A stretch of 64,000 bases of DNA from Trichobilharzia szidati (lineage: Eukaryota; Platyhelminthes; Trematoda; Strigeidida; Schistosomatidae). The notes beneath the pieces are model-generated. The model did not search any database. It was not told the DNA's origin and saw nothing but the letters and a program-made list of their open reading frames with translations. Where the stretch lies: NCBI GenBank assembly GCA_944472155.2, contig OX235275.1, positions 56,747,228-56,811,227 of the forward strand, read 5' to 3'. The translations under genes and the position numbers were made by a program. Shown here piece after piece: positions 34,260 to 44,605 of the stretch; position 1 is the first letter of the stretch, and every line of letters begins with the position of its first letter.

Positions 34260-35165
34260 AAATTAAGAACACAATATTCAGCGAAGAGACTCTTTTCAAC
34301 GAATTTATTATCAAGCTGTACAATCGTATATATATGGTTTTTTTAAGAAATTATATCCGGTGAGGGAATTAGGTCAAAGGTGTGAATACATGAAATAATC
34401 ATAGTATGAAATGCAATTAAAATATTTGTGATTTTAATCATAGTTTAATGTCAAGTGGCAAATCAAATTAATGTCGTATATAGAATAATACATAAGGTGT
34501 ATAGATTTTGAAAAGGGGTACATAATTATAAGATTAGTAGACGAATATAAAATGTTACATAACATGGTGTGAAATTTGATAAGATAGAATTCAATATTGT
34601 AAAAATAAAAATATAAAAATTGATAATTTTGGGTTTAAAATGTCAAGTGGGTCAAGTGGAAAATATTCAGAGTGAGAATAGTAATAATAATAATGATGAT
34701 AATATTAATAATAATCGTAGTAATAAGGGAAAAGTACATTAAATAACTAAATAAACATAAATAAATAAATTTCTATCCCTTTACGACCAAGGCAGAAGTA
34801 GGGATTGTACATACTTCTTTTGTACACAAAGATCTGGCTGGCTTAAAGGCATGAATTGCCAAGGCCTCAGCTGTCTTTAGAAGTCTGTAACGAAGAAAAA
34901 TGCTAACTTCCCGCGTTTTCTTCTTTATGTATTATTCCATATACGCCATTAATTTCCTTTGCCACTTGACATTAAGCTATGATTATAATCACAAACATTT
35001 TAATTGCATTTCATACTATTATTATTTCATGTATTCACACCTTTGACCTAATTCCATCACCGGATATAATTTCTTAAAAAAACCATATATATACGATTGT
35101 ACAGCTTGATAATAAATTCGTTGAAAAGAGTCTCTTCGCTGAATATTGTGTTTTTAGTGCTACAA
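34260..35165. mobile_element. Penelope-like element terminus with inverted 230-bp arms
   Basis: Arms 34267-34497 and 34926-35151 are reverse complements (CGAAGAGACTCTTTTCAACG with CGTTGAAAAGAGTCTCTTCG). Between them 34790-34930 holds the minus-strand C-terminal coding scrap with TTTTGTACACAAAGATCTGG. The layout is the same as at 26.2-27.3 and 31.2-32.0 kb. Confidence 0.75.
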
Positions 35166-35329
35166 TGGGAATTATTAAGTCATATCCCGAAATGCTGATA
35201 AAAATAAATATTTATCCTTATAACAGATGTCAGCCGATGAAGACTTTATTTCAAGGGAGACTCAAGCTGAAATATCCTTAGGTGAAGAACATTCATCACA
35301 GTAACGCGCTAAGAATAGTGTTCTCCAGC

Positions 35330-35640
35330 TATTCATTGGTCTGCAGAAGCTTAGAGGATAAGATCTCTTATCTGACCGTCTCCATGTGCATTTATCAACT
35401 CACATGTTTACATAGAGCCAGCCAGGTATATTAGTCGTTCTATGGGTATTCTGTCTAAAATGTTTGAAGAACACTATCTCGCCTGTAGCAGATGGGTAGT
35501 AGAGTGTCTACAAGTAGTTCAGTGATTTCATACTTCTTGAACACTGGTCATTTTATCTCAACAAACGCCTCCCTCCTTCAAGGTAATCTACAAAATGAAG
35601 AACAAACTGCAACATGACAATATTCTTTTGTCTTTTTCGC
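35330..35640 (+). mobile_element. PLE endonuclease C-terminal fragment
   Basis: 35515-35620 (TTGAACACTGGTCATTTTAT, CTCAACAAACGCCTCCCTCC, GTAATCTACAAAATGAAGAA) matches the His-containing C-terminal part of the GIY-YIG module also seen at 40390-40470 (ISTNSSCFEVIYKVKNN). Confidence 0.55.
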
Positions 35641-35699
35641 ATGGATGAATTGTTATTTTTCAATCACTGTCATGATAGTTGCGGTAAGACCCTAAAATA

Positions 35700-36180
35700 T
35701 TTGAACTTCTTAAATGATTCATAAGTTAGGCGGCGCAAAATCGATGGTTTACAAGCGAAAACCAGTAAGTTTGAAGACAAGACAGCAAAAAAGAAAGATA
35801 TCAGGTGGACATCAAAATGGATAGAGGTGACGCGGACAACCAACTACCGCCATAAGATACCAGTTAACATGAACAGGAGGTATCTGAAAGTTTAGGAAGG
35901 CATGATAGGCATTCATCATTCTGAAAATAGTATGGAGGTCTACAGCACTCAGTACAAGGAACAAGATCCGAAATTTCAACACTAATGTCGAGTCATCGAC
36001 TGCTTCTGTATATTTCAGACGCCTGACCGCTTGTTACAAAATCTCATCAACCGCTACCTTAAATTGACACACCGAAATTCGGATTACTGATAACATGTAA
36101 TAAGCGATACAGAACTTTGATTGGCAGTAGACCATGCAACAGCCTATTACTCAGTAAATAAATATATTCAGGTGGGAGTG
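35700..36180 (+). mobile_element. RTE-like LINE, highly decayed
   Basis: Blocks GATCCGAAATTTCAACACTA, ATTTCAGACGCCTGACC and TCATCAACCGCTACC correspond to the IRIFNTNV...ETW...LQ.LINRYL part of the RTE C-terminus. The start of the match is uncertain. Confidence 0.5.
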
Positions 36181-36204
36181 ACTATTGATTGACAGTATGC
36201 AATT

Positions 36205-36475
36205 CCCGCACAGCTTGAGGAAGTAAAATCTCACCGCAGTGTCTTTTGGTATTCAAATTATTCACATCACAGTATGTAGTCTGCTTGATACCATAAATGG
36301 CTGGTAAAAAGCTACTCATTTCACTTGACCAGTAGTATGTAGACGTATGCAAATACGCTTAATTTTTTGAATGCACTATTTATGGCATCAAGAAAATCAC
36401 CTAGTGTGGCGTGAATAATTTAGATTCCAGAAGACACTGTGGTGAGATTTCACCCCTTCAAACTGCGTGTAAACT
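36205..36475. repeat. MITE-like foldback element
   Basis: GAAGTAAAATCTCACCGCAG at 36219 and the following bases to 36266 are mirrored at 36411-36466 (GTGAATAATTTAGATTCCAG, CACTGTGGTGAGATTTCACC). An inner pair, TTGATACCATAAATGGC with CTATTTATGGCATCAAG, extends the stem. No coding capacity. This type is seen only once in the window. Confidence 0.6.
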
Positions 36476-36479
36476 GCAG

Positions 36480-36920
36480 ATTGTGGTGCTACCAGTTACC
36501 CAGTCGCTAACCAGAAATCAAGTAGCTTGAGCTGATTCGGTGGTTCTCTGAACTGGGTCAGACCAGATACGTTTCTGATGATCTGTGTCTCAAGCGAGGA
36601 AAGTCTCTGTCCCGTGTTTAGATCACTGACATTTGACAAGCCACTACTTGTGCTTAATATGAGTGGTACACAACTACTTATCTGAGTCAATGAGTAGTAT
36701 ACAATTTTATGCAAATGAATTTTTGGACATATTCTGAAGAGGCCTCCCGAATATAAGATAACACACCTCACAGGCCCTTGTGTGTGAACTGATTGTCAAG
36801 CAAAGAAATGAGAGTCTCAGAGTGACACGAAGGAGATGATGGGCAGTCATGAAGCCGGTTGAAAGTGATGGCAACGAACCGTGTGGAAAGGTGATATGCA
36901 TATGTTCCACTTGGATTGTG
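36480..36920 (-). mobile_element. Possible CR1-like LINE C-terminal fragment
   Basis: Two overlapping minus-strand frames (36496-36771, 36707-36910) contain YYSLTQISSCVPLILSTSSG and IIRNVSGLTQF. They vaguely follow the pattern ILYCSPLVLSGLL...LKVVSRVSN of the CR1-like copy at 3.2-3.5 kb. The similarity is weak. Confidence 0.3.
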
Positions 36921-37144
36921 ATGAATTAATACTTATTATAAAATTTGTCACCACCAGTTGTTACTGGCTTTCGCAAAGCATCGCATCTAGGTCACCAGGA
37001 AAGCGGATAGAATTTATATGCCGTACTCATATATTGTGTCTTCATAATGCCTCTGAAAGAGTTGGGATTCCATTTTGAACATTCTTGATCTTTCATTCTA
37101 TAGAAATATGAAACAAAAGATTATTTAATATACCCTTGAAATTA

Positions 37145-37300
37145 TGGTCTACACGCTTGCCTCGTAAGCAGAAGTTCCAGGGCTCGAACTCCTGTGGGAG
37201 CAAACCGATGAAGAGTCACAAACCAGAATGAAACAGCTCTTCAGTACTCCCAAGGTTTCACAATAGTTCTCAATCTGATGTCAGCTCATTATCGATCCCA
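37145..37300 (+). repeat. T-type repeat
   Basis: CTACACGCTTGCCTCGTAAG, the B-box-like GGGCTCGAACTCC, then AACCGATGAAGAGTCACAAA and CCAGAATGAAACAGCTCTTC. The core CCGATGA...GAAAC has one change from consensus at the second base of CTGATGA. Confidence 0.65.
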
Positions 37301-37389
37301 AATATATATATATATGTATATGTATAATATTCAACGGCTATTATAAACTATCTGATAGATCCCAACACACATTTATTTACTTTTAACAG

Positions 37390-37395
37390 GCAGCA
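37390..37395 (+). CDS. Micro-exon gene, 6-nt exon candidate
   Basis: TTTATTTACTTTTAACAG precedes GCAGCA and GTAAGT follows: both splice sites are near consensus and the exon is only six bases. In phase 2 it turns the preceding TG into Trp-Gln and leaves CA. Exons this small are known in MEGs but are easily false, so evidence from transcripts would be decisive. Confidence 0.4.
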
Positions 37396-37837
37396 GTAAG
37401 TGGTGCACCATTTTACTTCATAAATCTGTTCAGGAACAACATTAGTTTCTATGCACTGAGTCGATGAGAATACCATCGTTGTTCTATTTTTTTTTTTAAA
37501 TTCTGACTGAGAGGATAATTGCACAGATGGATAGTTATATTTTTGAGGAGATTTATCAAGGGTGTACCAGTCACTTCTTACTGGAGACTTTTGAGTTTAG
37601 AAAGATAGATTCTGATTGGATATGCTAGGGGAAATACGAGTGTACTTGAAGTCCTTCCGAAATGGAAGCTCACATGCATGCGGAATACAAGTATTAGGCC
37701 TCAATTTGTGTTACAATTGTTCATTGTTCGGACTACGTTTACTGTCAGTGAGAATATCATACCTCTGACAATCTCACCATCATCTTCTAGTAATCCCTTA
37801 CATACATTCAGATGAAAAATTTGAAATAAATATTTCC

Positions 37838-39130
37838 ATATTAGTTTGTTTATTGGATATATCACACAGTGAAACAGTATTATTTACTGGATGACGTTTC
37901 GAACAAAATTTATTGCTGTTCATAATCATATCAATTGTGATCACACGACTTTGACACTTGAGTTTTATAGTTTTCTTTGTTTTCTCCTATTTGTCGTAGG
38001 GGTAGTAGAATTTTCCAGATGTCTGGGTGGACAGGTGTTGAATCATTCCTATTACACGTGTTGGTTCTCAGTTAATTCGATAAACAAAGCTTCCGTTATC
38101 AATCTCTCCGAGTTGATGTGTTGAGTCGAGTTGATGTGTTCGAAGGTCGAAGCAATTCAATTCACTAATGAATTGGAAAATCAGGAAGGGGAGCTCCCAA
38201 TGCTAGATTGCAACGTATAGAGGAAAGAAGATGGGAAGTTAAACACTAGTGTTTACAGGAAACCCATACACTCAAACAGATATTTGGACTTCCGATCATC
38301 CCATCCTATGTTAGTAAAAATAGGATTAGTGAAATGTTTAAGTGAAAATAGGGCACAAAAATTAAGTAGTACCAAAGAAAATCTAAAACAGGAAGTGATA
38401 CACATAAAAGAAGCCTTGAAACTTAATAATTACCCGGATAAACTAGTCAGGAAATATGTTAGAAAATGTAAAAAAAATAAATAATGATAGTAGTGATAGT
38501 GATAATAACAACAACAATGATAATAATAATAATAATATTAATGACAACACCAACAATAAGGAATCGAAGTTATCAGTAGTAATTCCATACAAGGAAGGAA
38601 CCTCGGAAACCTTAAGCAGAATTCTTATCAATACGGGCAAGAATAAAAGTGGCTGGCATTCAAACCCACAAACTCAATTAGAAACAAGCTTTGTCGGTTA
38701 AAGGATCTTGTAGAACCTTTAAAACAAAACAATTTAGTTTATCTAATACCCTGCCTGCAATGATTGTCAGGTCAAATACATAGGTCAAACTAGTAGAACA
38801 GGGGCAGTCAGGCTAGCTGAACATAAAAAACTTAGCAAAATCTAGATTGGTTTACCCGAATAAGATAAGAAATCTAGAGAATAGTTCAGCTATAGCACTC
38901 ACCACATGCAGTTACATAAAAACGACAAATAGGAGAAAACAAAGAAAGCTATAAAACTCAAGTGTCAAAGTCGTGTGATCACAATTGATGGAATGATTAT
39001 GAACAATAAATTTTGTTCGAAACGTCATCCAGTAAATAATACTGTTTCACTCACTGTGTGATATATCCAATAAACAAACTAATATGGAATTACTTACTAC
39101 CACAGTGCCCAAGTTTTACACATATATTGA
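37838..39130 (+). mobile_element. Penelope-like element: RT C-terminus plus GIY-YIG, flanked by family H ends
   Basis: Plus-strand coding text starts near 38150. KLNTSVYRKPIHSNRYLDF and RSSHPMLVKIGLVKCLSENR form the typical end of a PLE reverse transcriptase. The frame to 38484 ends KYVRKCKKNK. After an AAT-rich linker, 38577 reads IPYKEGTSETLSRILIN, and near 38765 CNDCQVKYIGQTSRTGAVRL opens the GIY-YIG domain. Frameshifts separate the parts. End segment H lies at 37838-37930 and inverted at 38990-39120. This is the most complete PLE of the window. Confidence 0.82.
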
Positions 39131-39134
39131 AATG

Positions 39135-39425
39135 AATATTTATTAGATTGTTGGAGGCAGTCCGCAGAAAGCCTTGGACACCACCTAGGTTTCGTGCTAG
39201 TTGGCAATCACCAGTCAGTTAGTAAGACGTATCTGCAACCTTGAAGTAACTCATATTCTGCGTCTGAGATTCGGACCCGTGTCACCCAGTGCTTCAGTCA
39301 GAGATGATTTCACTGAGATATATTCGGGCTCGAGATTCGCTTCCTTTAGGATTGTGTCGGATACTTTTATTGGACGCTTATCAGTGACTAGTGTAATGTG
39401 TCTAGTCCTATCTTTAATCTCTCTC
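39135..39425 (-). repeat. D-type hammerhead repeat, degraded
   Basis: ATTGTTGGAGGCAGTCCGCA, GGTTTCGTGCTAGTTGGCAA and TCAGTTAGTAAGACGTATCT follow the D unit in reverse. The CTGACGA core is disrupted. The tRNA-like head remains as AGATTCGGACCCGTGTCACC. Confidence 0.65.
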
Positions 39426-39433
39426 TATATATT

Positions 39434-39467
<34 letters not shown>

Positions 39468-39475
39468 ATGTGCAT
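39426..39475. repeat. TA-rich microsatellite
   Basis: ATATTTATATATATATATAT continues to about 39468 with one GT interruption. Confidence 0.85.
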
Positions 39476-39534
39476 ATAACACGGATTCAAATACTTATTT
39501 GGTAATACAATACAATTTTCGCTCTGATTTGCAG

Positions 39535-39555
39535 CAAAGTACTTGATGGCTTAAA
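39535..39555 (+). CDS. Micro-exon gene, 21-nt exon
   Basis: TTTTCGCTCTGATTTGCAG is a strong acceptor and GTAAGC a good donor around CAAAGTACTTGATGGCTTAA plus A. Only phase 2 is open (C-K-V-L-D-G-L plus AA); phases 0 and 1 meet stops. Phase 2 is exactly the phase set by the 37-nt exon, which supports both calls. If upstream splicing delivered phase 1, this exon would end the protein at TAA. Confidence 0.5.
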
Positions 39556-39694
39556 GTAAGCATTTCATGAAGACTTACTAAATGAGCAAAATATTTCGCA
39601 TTCATAAATTATATATTTTTTTTGTAGAGAACGTCAAAACTTACAGAATCATTAAAAGTCAGGAAGACAGGAACATCTTCTGCTTAGTGGCAGT

Positions 39695-39875
39695 TTGAGA
39701 CTTTTCGGCTGAATGGTCAACAGTCTTGCGTCATTATTTGAAGATTCTGCATAATATCACTACTATGATCTTGGGTGCGTGGTACTGCTGAAGAGTGCCA
39801 AGTTAGGAAGAAACAGCTGTCAAATATAATCTAACCTTCATTGGTCCTCTAACTTATATGACTTCATGGTTGAAC
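39695..39875 (+). repeat. T-type repeat, decayed
   Basis: TTCGGCTGAATGGTCAACAG, GGTACTGCTGAAGAGTGCCA and AGGAAGAAACAGCTGTC keep the order tRNA-like head then hammerhead region. The core is mutated. Confidence 0.5.
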
Positions 39876-39879
39876 TTTT

Positions 39880-40365
39880 AATGGACGATTGTTACGCGTC
39901 AAAATCACGTATGCCAAACATATCCTGCGCAGCATTTTGCTTCATACTCCTTCATGGATGTAAGACGTAGCCGTTGAAAGTGCAAAATATGAAAAGGCTA
40001 AATGTTTTTGATCATAGGTGTCTGAGCGCTATCTCTTATGCTACGTGGTGTAATAGAGTGGGTAATGTCGATGTTAGGCGTCGAGTATAAGGTAAGGAGG
40101 GAAAGCCAACTGATGGGATTATGAAGCTACACTGATTGAGATGGTTAGGACATGTGGTACGCATGTCTGGCAGTCGCCTTCCTCGGCGATTAATGTTAGC
40201 TGACATAGGATAAGGTTGGGGACGATCGTGTGGTGGTTCAACCAAAACATAGCTTCATCAGTCAGTTGCTGTGGAGCCAGGTACATTGAACTTTCGACGC
40301 TTATCCTGTCAAAAAGGGTCTAAGAAAACTATCCAAAGTGGCTGCAGAAAGGAAGTAGTGGCCAT
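39880..40365 (+). mobile_element. SR2/RTE-like LINE C-terminal fragment, separate subtype
   Basis: Plus-strand text reads RLNVFDHRCLSAISYATW, NRVGNVDVRRRV and LRWLGHVVRMSGSRLPRRLM. This is the conserved end of another RTE-type family than the TYLGSIV family elsewhere in the window. It has single stops and shifts. Confidence 0.7.
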
Positions 40366-40367
40366 CT

Positions 40368-40930
40368 GAGGAGTGAAATTATCGAACATCTCGTCACCAC
40401 TGGTTATTCCATCTCAACAAACTCCTCCTGCTTCGAAGTGATCTACAAAGTGAAGAACAACTTTCCAAAGACAGTACGATTCCGTCTTCTTTGCATCGCA
40501 GAAGCCCTAGCTATTAGGCTAGAGGGACCAGAACTGTGCATACCAAAGAAAATTATTCAGCCACTTCTACTATCATGGTAACAACTCTGTTGATTTGACT
40601 TAACTTTCGCTCGTTTGCTTATTTTTCCAACTACTTAAAACTCCTACGTAATTCCGTGGGTTACTTTGTTTCCTTGTGCACCCTGAGCACAACTCTTTCA
40701 TCAGACTGTTACGTTACTCTTCTATAACAATCGTTTGTGACAACTCATCACTTTTTTTACTATCCTCTTATATCAACGTCCAGTTCACCTGAACTTACTA
40801 ATTCTATTTTCGTTTGACAAATTTAATGTACACACACATACAAAACAACCACATATATTTGTGATTGTACAACTATGAAAATGAATTCGCCGCCAAAAAG
40901 AGACTCTTCACTGAACTACTGGTCTTCTGT
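40368..40930 (+). mobile_element. PLE endonuclease C-terminus and end segment
   Basis: SEIIEHLVTTGYSISTNSSC then FEVIYKVKNN and PELCIPKK is the C-terminal GIY-YIG module region. At 40850-40925 the end segment TGATTGTACAACTATGAAAA and GAGACTCTTCACTGAACTAC follows. Confidence 0.6.
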
Positions 40931-41029
40931 CTATTAATGTCAGAATATAAGCTCGCAAACCAGTAATATTGAAAGAACACATGAAGATTCATTTACGATT
41001 TCATGATGATTGGACACACTGAGCCCAGT

Positions 41030-41300
41030 CCTATTGGCTGAATGGTTTACGAGATGGCCTTGTAACCGGAAGGTCTTGGATTCGAACCCCGGCGGATGTA
41101 TAATGTCGATGAGTCTCAAAGCAGGACAAAACATATTTCCAGTAGAGAGGAAATATTCATTAAGACATATAGAAAAGACAAATAATTGAGCGAAGAATAT
41201 CCTTTTCGATAACTTCTTCTTCTAGCTCTACAATTATGTAAACGTAAATTTATATACACAGAATATTCTAGAATAGTGTCATTAACGACGTTTTGGTGTT
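41030..41300 (+). repeat. T-type repeat followed by PLE end segment
   Basis: 41030-41140: ATTGGCTGAATGGTTTACGA, B-box GGATTCGAACCCC, then TCGATGAGTCTCAAAGCAGG and ACAAAACATATTTCCAGTA, a hammerhead with good stem II (GTCT/GGAC) but altered core. 41185-41260: GAGCGAAGAATATCCTTTTC and CTAGCTCTACAATTATG, a PLE terminus. Confidence 0.55.
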
Positions 41301-41387
41301 TTTTAAATACTATTGATTTGCTAAGTAAGGTCACTGAAATCACAGTTCACTAAAGATGCATAAATTATAATAAGAATAAAAGTGTAA

Positions 41388-41590
41388 TAGCACAGTGGCA
41401 CAGTGGTTAGGACTCTCGCCGACCATGCACATGGTCCGGGGTTCGATCCTTTGCCGGCGCACACTCGATATCTATGGTCGGCCTGTAAATTTGGGCTACC
41501 GATATCCATGCTGAAAATTCCATACTTGTACTGAAAATACGGTGTGGAATCAAGCTGTAATCAAAATAAAATAAAAAAATAAAAAAATAA
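41388..41590 (+). repeat. SINE, B type
   Basis: The tRNA-like head CAGTGGTTAGGACTCTCGCC with B-box GGGTTCGATCC resembles type A. The tail is different: ATATCTATGGTCGGCCTGTA, ATCCATGCTGAAAATTCC, GTGGAATCAAGCTGTAATC, then A-rich. A second copy is at 46147-46335. Confidence 0.72.
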
Positions 41591-41599
41591 ATAAAATTG

Positions 41600-42135
41600 A
41601 GGAAATCTCTACAAAAATATTGAGGATCATTAGAACCTTGATGGCCAATGGGGTAAGGATGATGTCTGAACTAACTTCTTTTGGATACATAAGTTAGGCT
41701 TCTTAATGTAGACTCTAACAGCCAGCCTCAACATTATGTAGTAGGCGAACTGTAGCGGCAAAATTAAGATTAACTGGTATGCGATAAATGACTTTAAAAG
41801 CCTTGTTCACATCAATCTTGTGTTCTGTATCCACAAGATGAGATAGAATAGTGCTATGAGTGGATTTTATTTGTCCTTTACTTAACCAACCACGCACGAT
41901 GGTGTTTAGAAATCTGGCGGTAAACACGTCTAATTGTACGGCCTAAGCAGCTAACTGGCTCCATAGGAACAGTCAAATTGATAGATACACATTGAAGAGA
42001 CGAAATTAAGCAGTTTGTCTCGGCAGTTACTGCCAAACTCAAAACAGGGTTGGGTGTTTTTGAAGACACAACGTAATTCAGCGGCATTGAATGCTATTTT
42101 TACCGCATTTCTAAGGCGTTGTGTTAATATCTCGA
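41600..42135 (-). mobile_element. Penelope-like element, GIY-YIG fragment
   Basis: Minus-strand frames 41715-41927 and 41878-42087 give VPMEPVSCLGRTIRRVYRQI then SKHHRAWLVKGQIKSTHS, LVDTEHKIDVNKAFKVIYR and NLNFAATVRLLH. The Cys-x-Cys-GA-YIG core has decayed to PVSCLG. It is the same family as 26.6-27.0 and 52.5-53.05 kb. Confidence 0.7.
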
Positions 42136-42249
42136 ATAAGTGTTTGTAAATGTGAATGTTGGTTGATTCCTATCCAAAAGTTTCCATTAAATCTTTGATT
42201 ATAAACATTTACCCAGTTGACTTTCTTTTATTTCATATTTCTCATTTAG

Positions 42250-42270
42250 CAAAATGATGACAGTGATTTG
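42250..42270 (+). CDS. Micro-exon gene, 21-nt exon
   Basis: TTTCATATTTCTCATTTAG precedes CAAAATGATGACAGTGATTT plus G, and GTAAGT follows. Phase 1 is closed by TGA. Phase 2 reads K-M-M-T-V-I and phase 0 reads QNDDSDL, the latter more typical of a small secreted protein. Which phase applies depends on exon choice upstream. Thirty bases downstream a second acceptor (TTTTTTTATTATAG, 42300) could splice directly onto 42301; in phase 2 that join makes TG|A, a stop. Confidence 0.55.
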
Positions 42271-42464
42271 GTAAGTTTTAAACATCTTTTTTTATTATAG
42301 ACAACATGGCATTCTGGGCAAATGTTTTGAAATTTTTTGAAACAGTCAAAAAGATTTGTAGCTGAGGTGGATGATTTTAGTGCTTTAATCAAGCAGCTTC
42401 CATTGTCCTACTGGACAACATGCTCAATGCTAAATTTTGATATGATGTGGAGTTTGATAATTAT

Positions 42465-42720
42465 TTATTCTAGTGAGAAGTCGTGACCAGTGAGGTTCAA
42501 CCAGATGTCACGTGTGAGGATGGATGTCCCACCGACGACATTGGTTAGGGTCGCGCTAAAAATCACGAATTGATAAAAGTTAGAATTCATGAACCATTGC
42601 TCCGGGTCACAGTGGCTGAATGGTATACGAGCTTGCCTTGTAACTGGAAGGTCCTCGGTTTGATTCCCAGTGAGTGTGCGCTGCCGATGATTCCAAAACT
42701 GGGATAATTCTTTATTGTTG
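42465..42720 (+). repeat. T-type repeat
   Basis: AAGTCGTGACCAGTGAGGTT starts the body. GTGGCTGAATGGTATACGAG then CTTGCCTTGTAACTGG is the tRNA-like head with a TGT anticodon-like triplet. CGCTGCCGATGATTCC begins the hammerhead region, which is cut off at CAAAACTGGGATAAT. Confidence 0.68.
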
Positions 42721-42939
42721 ATTCATTGGTGTTTTCTAGTGACCTGGACTGTGATTTTCTATTCACTTGTATGGATGCTAATCCTCTCATTGACGAGATA
42801 TTTGAACGTATTGTCGTGTGACTCATTCTTCATTACTTTTGACTGGAAACTATTTAGTAAGTAGTATCATGCGTTCGATCCTTTTGTTCGGCGAAGAGTA
42901 TATTCTATCAGTCAGGTTTGCAATTTGGCTACCATACTA

Positions 42940-43265
42940 GACGGCTTGACATCATGGTGCACTCGGAACTGCTGATATTAGATGGTTAGAGGCATAGGAA
43001 TTAGGTTTCGTACTTGTTTGCAGACATCAGTCAGCGAGGAGTATCTGCAATCTTGAAGGAACTCATGTCCCTCCCAAGATTCGAACCAGTGTCAACAAGT
43101 GCTACAGTCATTCAGAGATGTTACCACTCAGCTATTCAGGCTTGCGATTGACCTATTGTAGGGCTTTAATGGATACCTTTAATTGGACTCTAGTTAGTAA
43201 GTAGTACTATGCGTCTAGTCATGTTGATCGGTGCAGACTGAATTTTGTCGGTTAAGGTGTTCTTC
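42940..43265 (-). repeat. D-type hammerhead repeat, degraded
   Basis: Reverse D-unit words include TTAGGTTTCGTACTTGTTTG, CAGTCAGCGAGGAGTATCTG and AGATTCGAACCAGTGTCA. TTTCGTGC has become TTTCGTAC, breaking stem II. Confidence 0.6.
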
Positions 43266-43269
43266 ATTG

Positions 43270-43660
43270 ATTATTAAATTTTAGGTATGTTATAAGCCCA
43301 TTAAAATGTAGCACTTATAGGGTAATGGAGAGCAAGAGAGAATTTCTAATAATAATACTACTAATAATAATAATTGGAAAAGATCTATTTCCGAAATGAA
43401 TTTAAAACAAGCAACAAATGTAGTTAATAGGGCGGGATTTTGTAAATGAGCGACTTAAAAATCTGCATTGAGTCATGTAAAAGAAAAGACAGTGTGAATG
43501 AAGAGTTACTCTTTCCACCGATATCATTTTCAAGCCTTACAGTTGCATTTATTACAGTAAATTATCTTAGCAACTAAAGGAATCTTTCCAATTATATTCC
43601 AATGTTTCATCAAAATTGTGAACTTTCCTTAGATAAAAAACTAAATTATATCAGAAGTGT
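43270..43660. other. PLE end scraps, no gene
   Basis: 43500-43560 (TGAAGAGTTACTCTTTCCAC, TTTCAAGCCTTACAGTTGCA) resembles a PLE terminus. There is also an AATAATACTACTAATAATAA run at 43347. Confidence 0.35.
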
Positions 43661-43664
43661 TACT

Positions 43665-44345
43665 CGGATTATTATTATTGTTACATTTAGTTCCTACAGG
43701 AACATAGGGCTTCAGCCAAACGTCTCCATTTTGTTCGGTTCTCCGTTAACATTTCCATCTGGCTCCACGTCTGCCCACATGCTTTCATCTTCTCTTCACA
43801 TGACCTCCTCCATATCACCCTTGCAATGACGACCACCTCACCGCTTCCCATTCGGTCGGGCTCAACTCGATCAGTGGCCTGGCGTATGATGTCACTCACT
43901 GGATGGTTTGTTTTCTCAGATTATTACCAACCCACCTCCATCTCTTCCTGTATTTTTGTTGCACAGTTGGTTCCTGTTAGGTTGGTTCGTTTACTACCAG
44001 AGATCCCTGTTGCTGATGTTTTCTTGGCAGTCATCTGACCGTGAGTAGTATTAAGCGAAGACAGCTAATTGTTGATAAGGGTCTGTAGTTTGTTCGAAAT
44101 GGCCTTCGTGACGCGGCGCTGTGCCAAGTCCCTGATCCGTACAGCAGCACTGACTGAATTCACATTGGAGTTCAAGATCCAGATCTTATCTTTCATGCCG
44201 AGTGCTGAGTGTTGATCTCCACATAGACTCGAGATTAATGAAAGCTTGGCTTGCTAACTTGATCCTCGCTCTGATATCCTCATCAGTTCCGTCCGCCTGT
44301 AGTTGATTCGATGCTTCTCAGGTAGGCGGGTAGGTAAAGGAGGTT
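43665..44345 (-). mobile_element. RTE-like LINE, 3' part
   Basis: From the tail at 43670 the minus strand carries the C-terminal region (frame 43687-43899 includes EEKMKACGQTWSQMEMLTEN). Further in are the SVSAAVRIRDLAQ-like and ESIYYRRTELMRI-like blocks. It ends at about 44345, exactly where a PLE fragment begins. Confidence 0.75.
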
Positions 44346-44605
44346 GCTCTTTTCAAATTCCTCCCATTTATACCACATTAGTACGTTTGTTAGTCCTATA
44401 TAGCCCTGTCCACAGGGGCGACTAAAGTTGTAGATACATATAGAGGTGGTAAAGTTAGGCAGCTTGTCTTTCGCTTGAGCAATCACTACTGGTCGGTCGG
44501 GAAATGACAAACAAAGGACAGCAGCTGTATAAGTCCATTTTATTGCTCTCAATAATCTTAGATTTAAGACTTCACTAGCCACATTGCCATTTATCACATT
44601 ATTAT
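44346..44605 (-). mobile_element. PLE GIY-YIG fragment fused to the LINE end
   Basis: Minus-strand frame 44283-44597 reads AIKWTYTAAVLCLSFPDRPV, then LPNFTTSICIYNFSRPCGQG and YIGLTNV, a GIY-YIG start. It then runs straight into LINE-derived SNLLYLPAYLRS. The open frame therefore crosses two unrelated elements. Confidence 0.7.
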
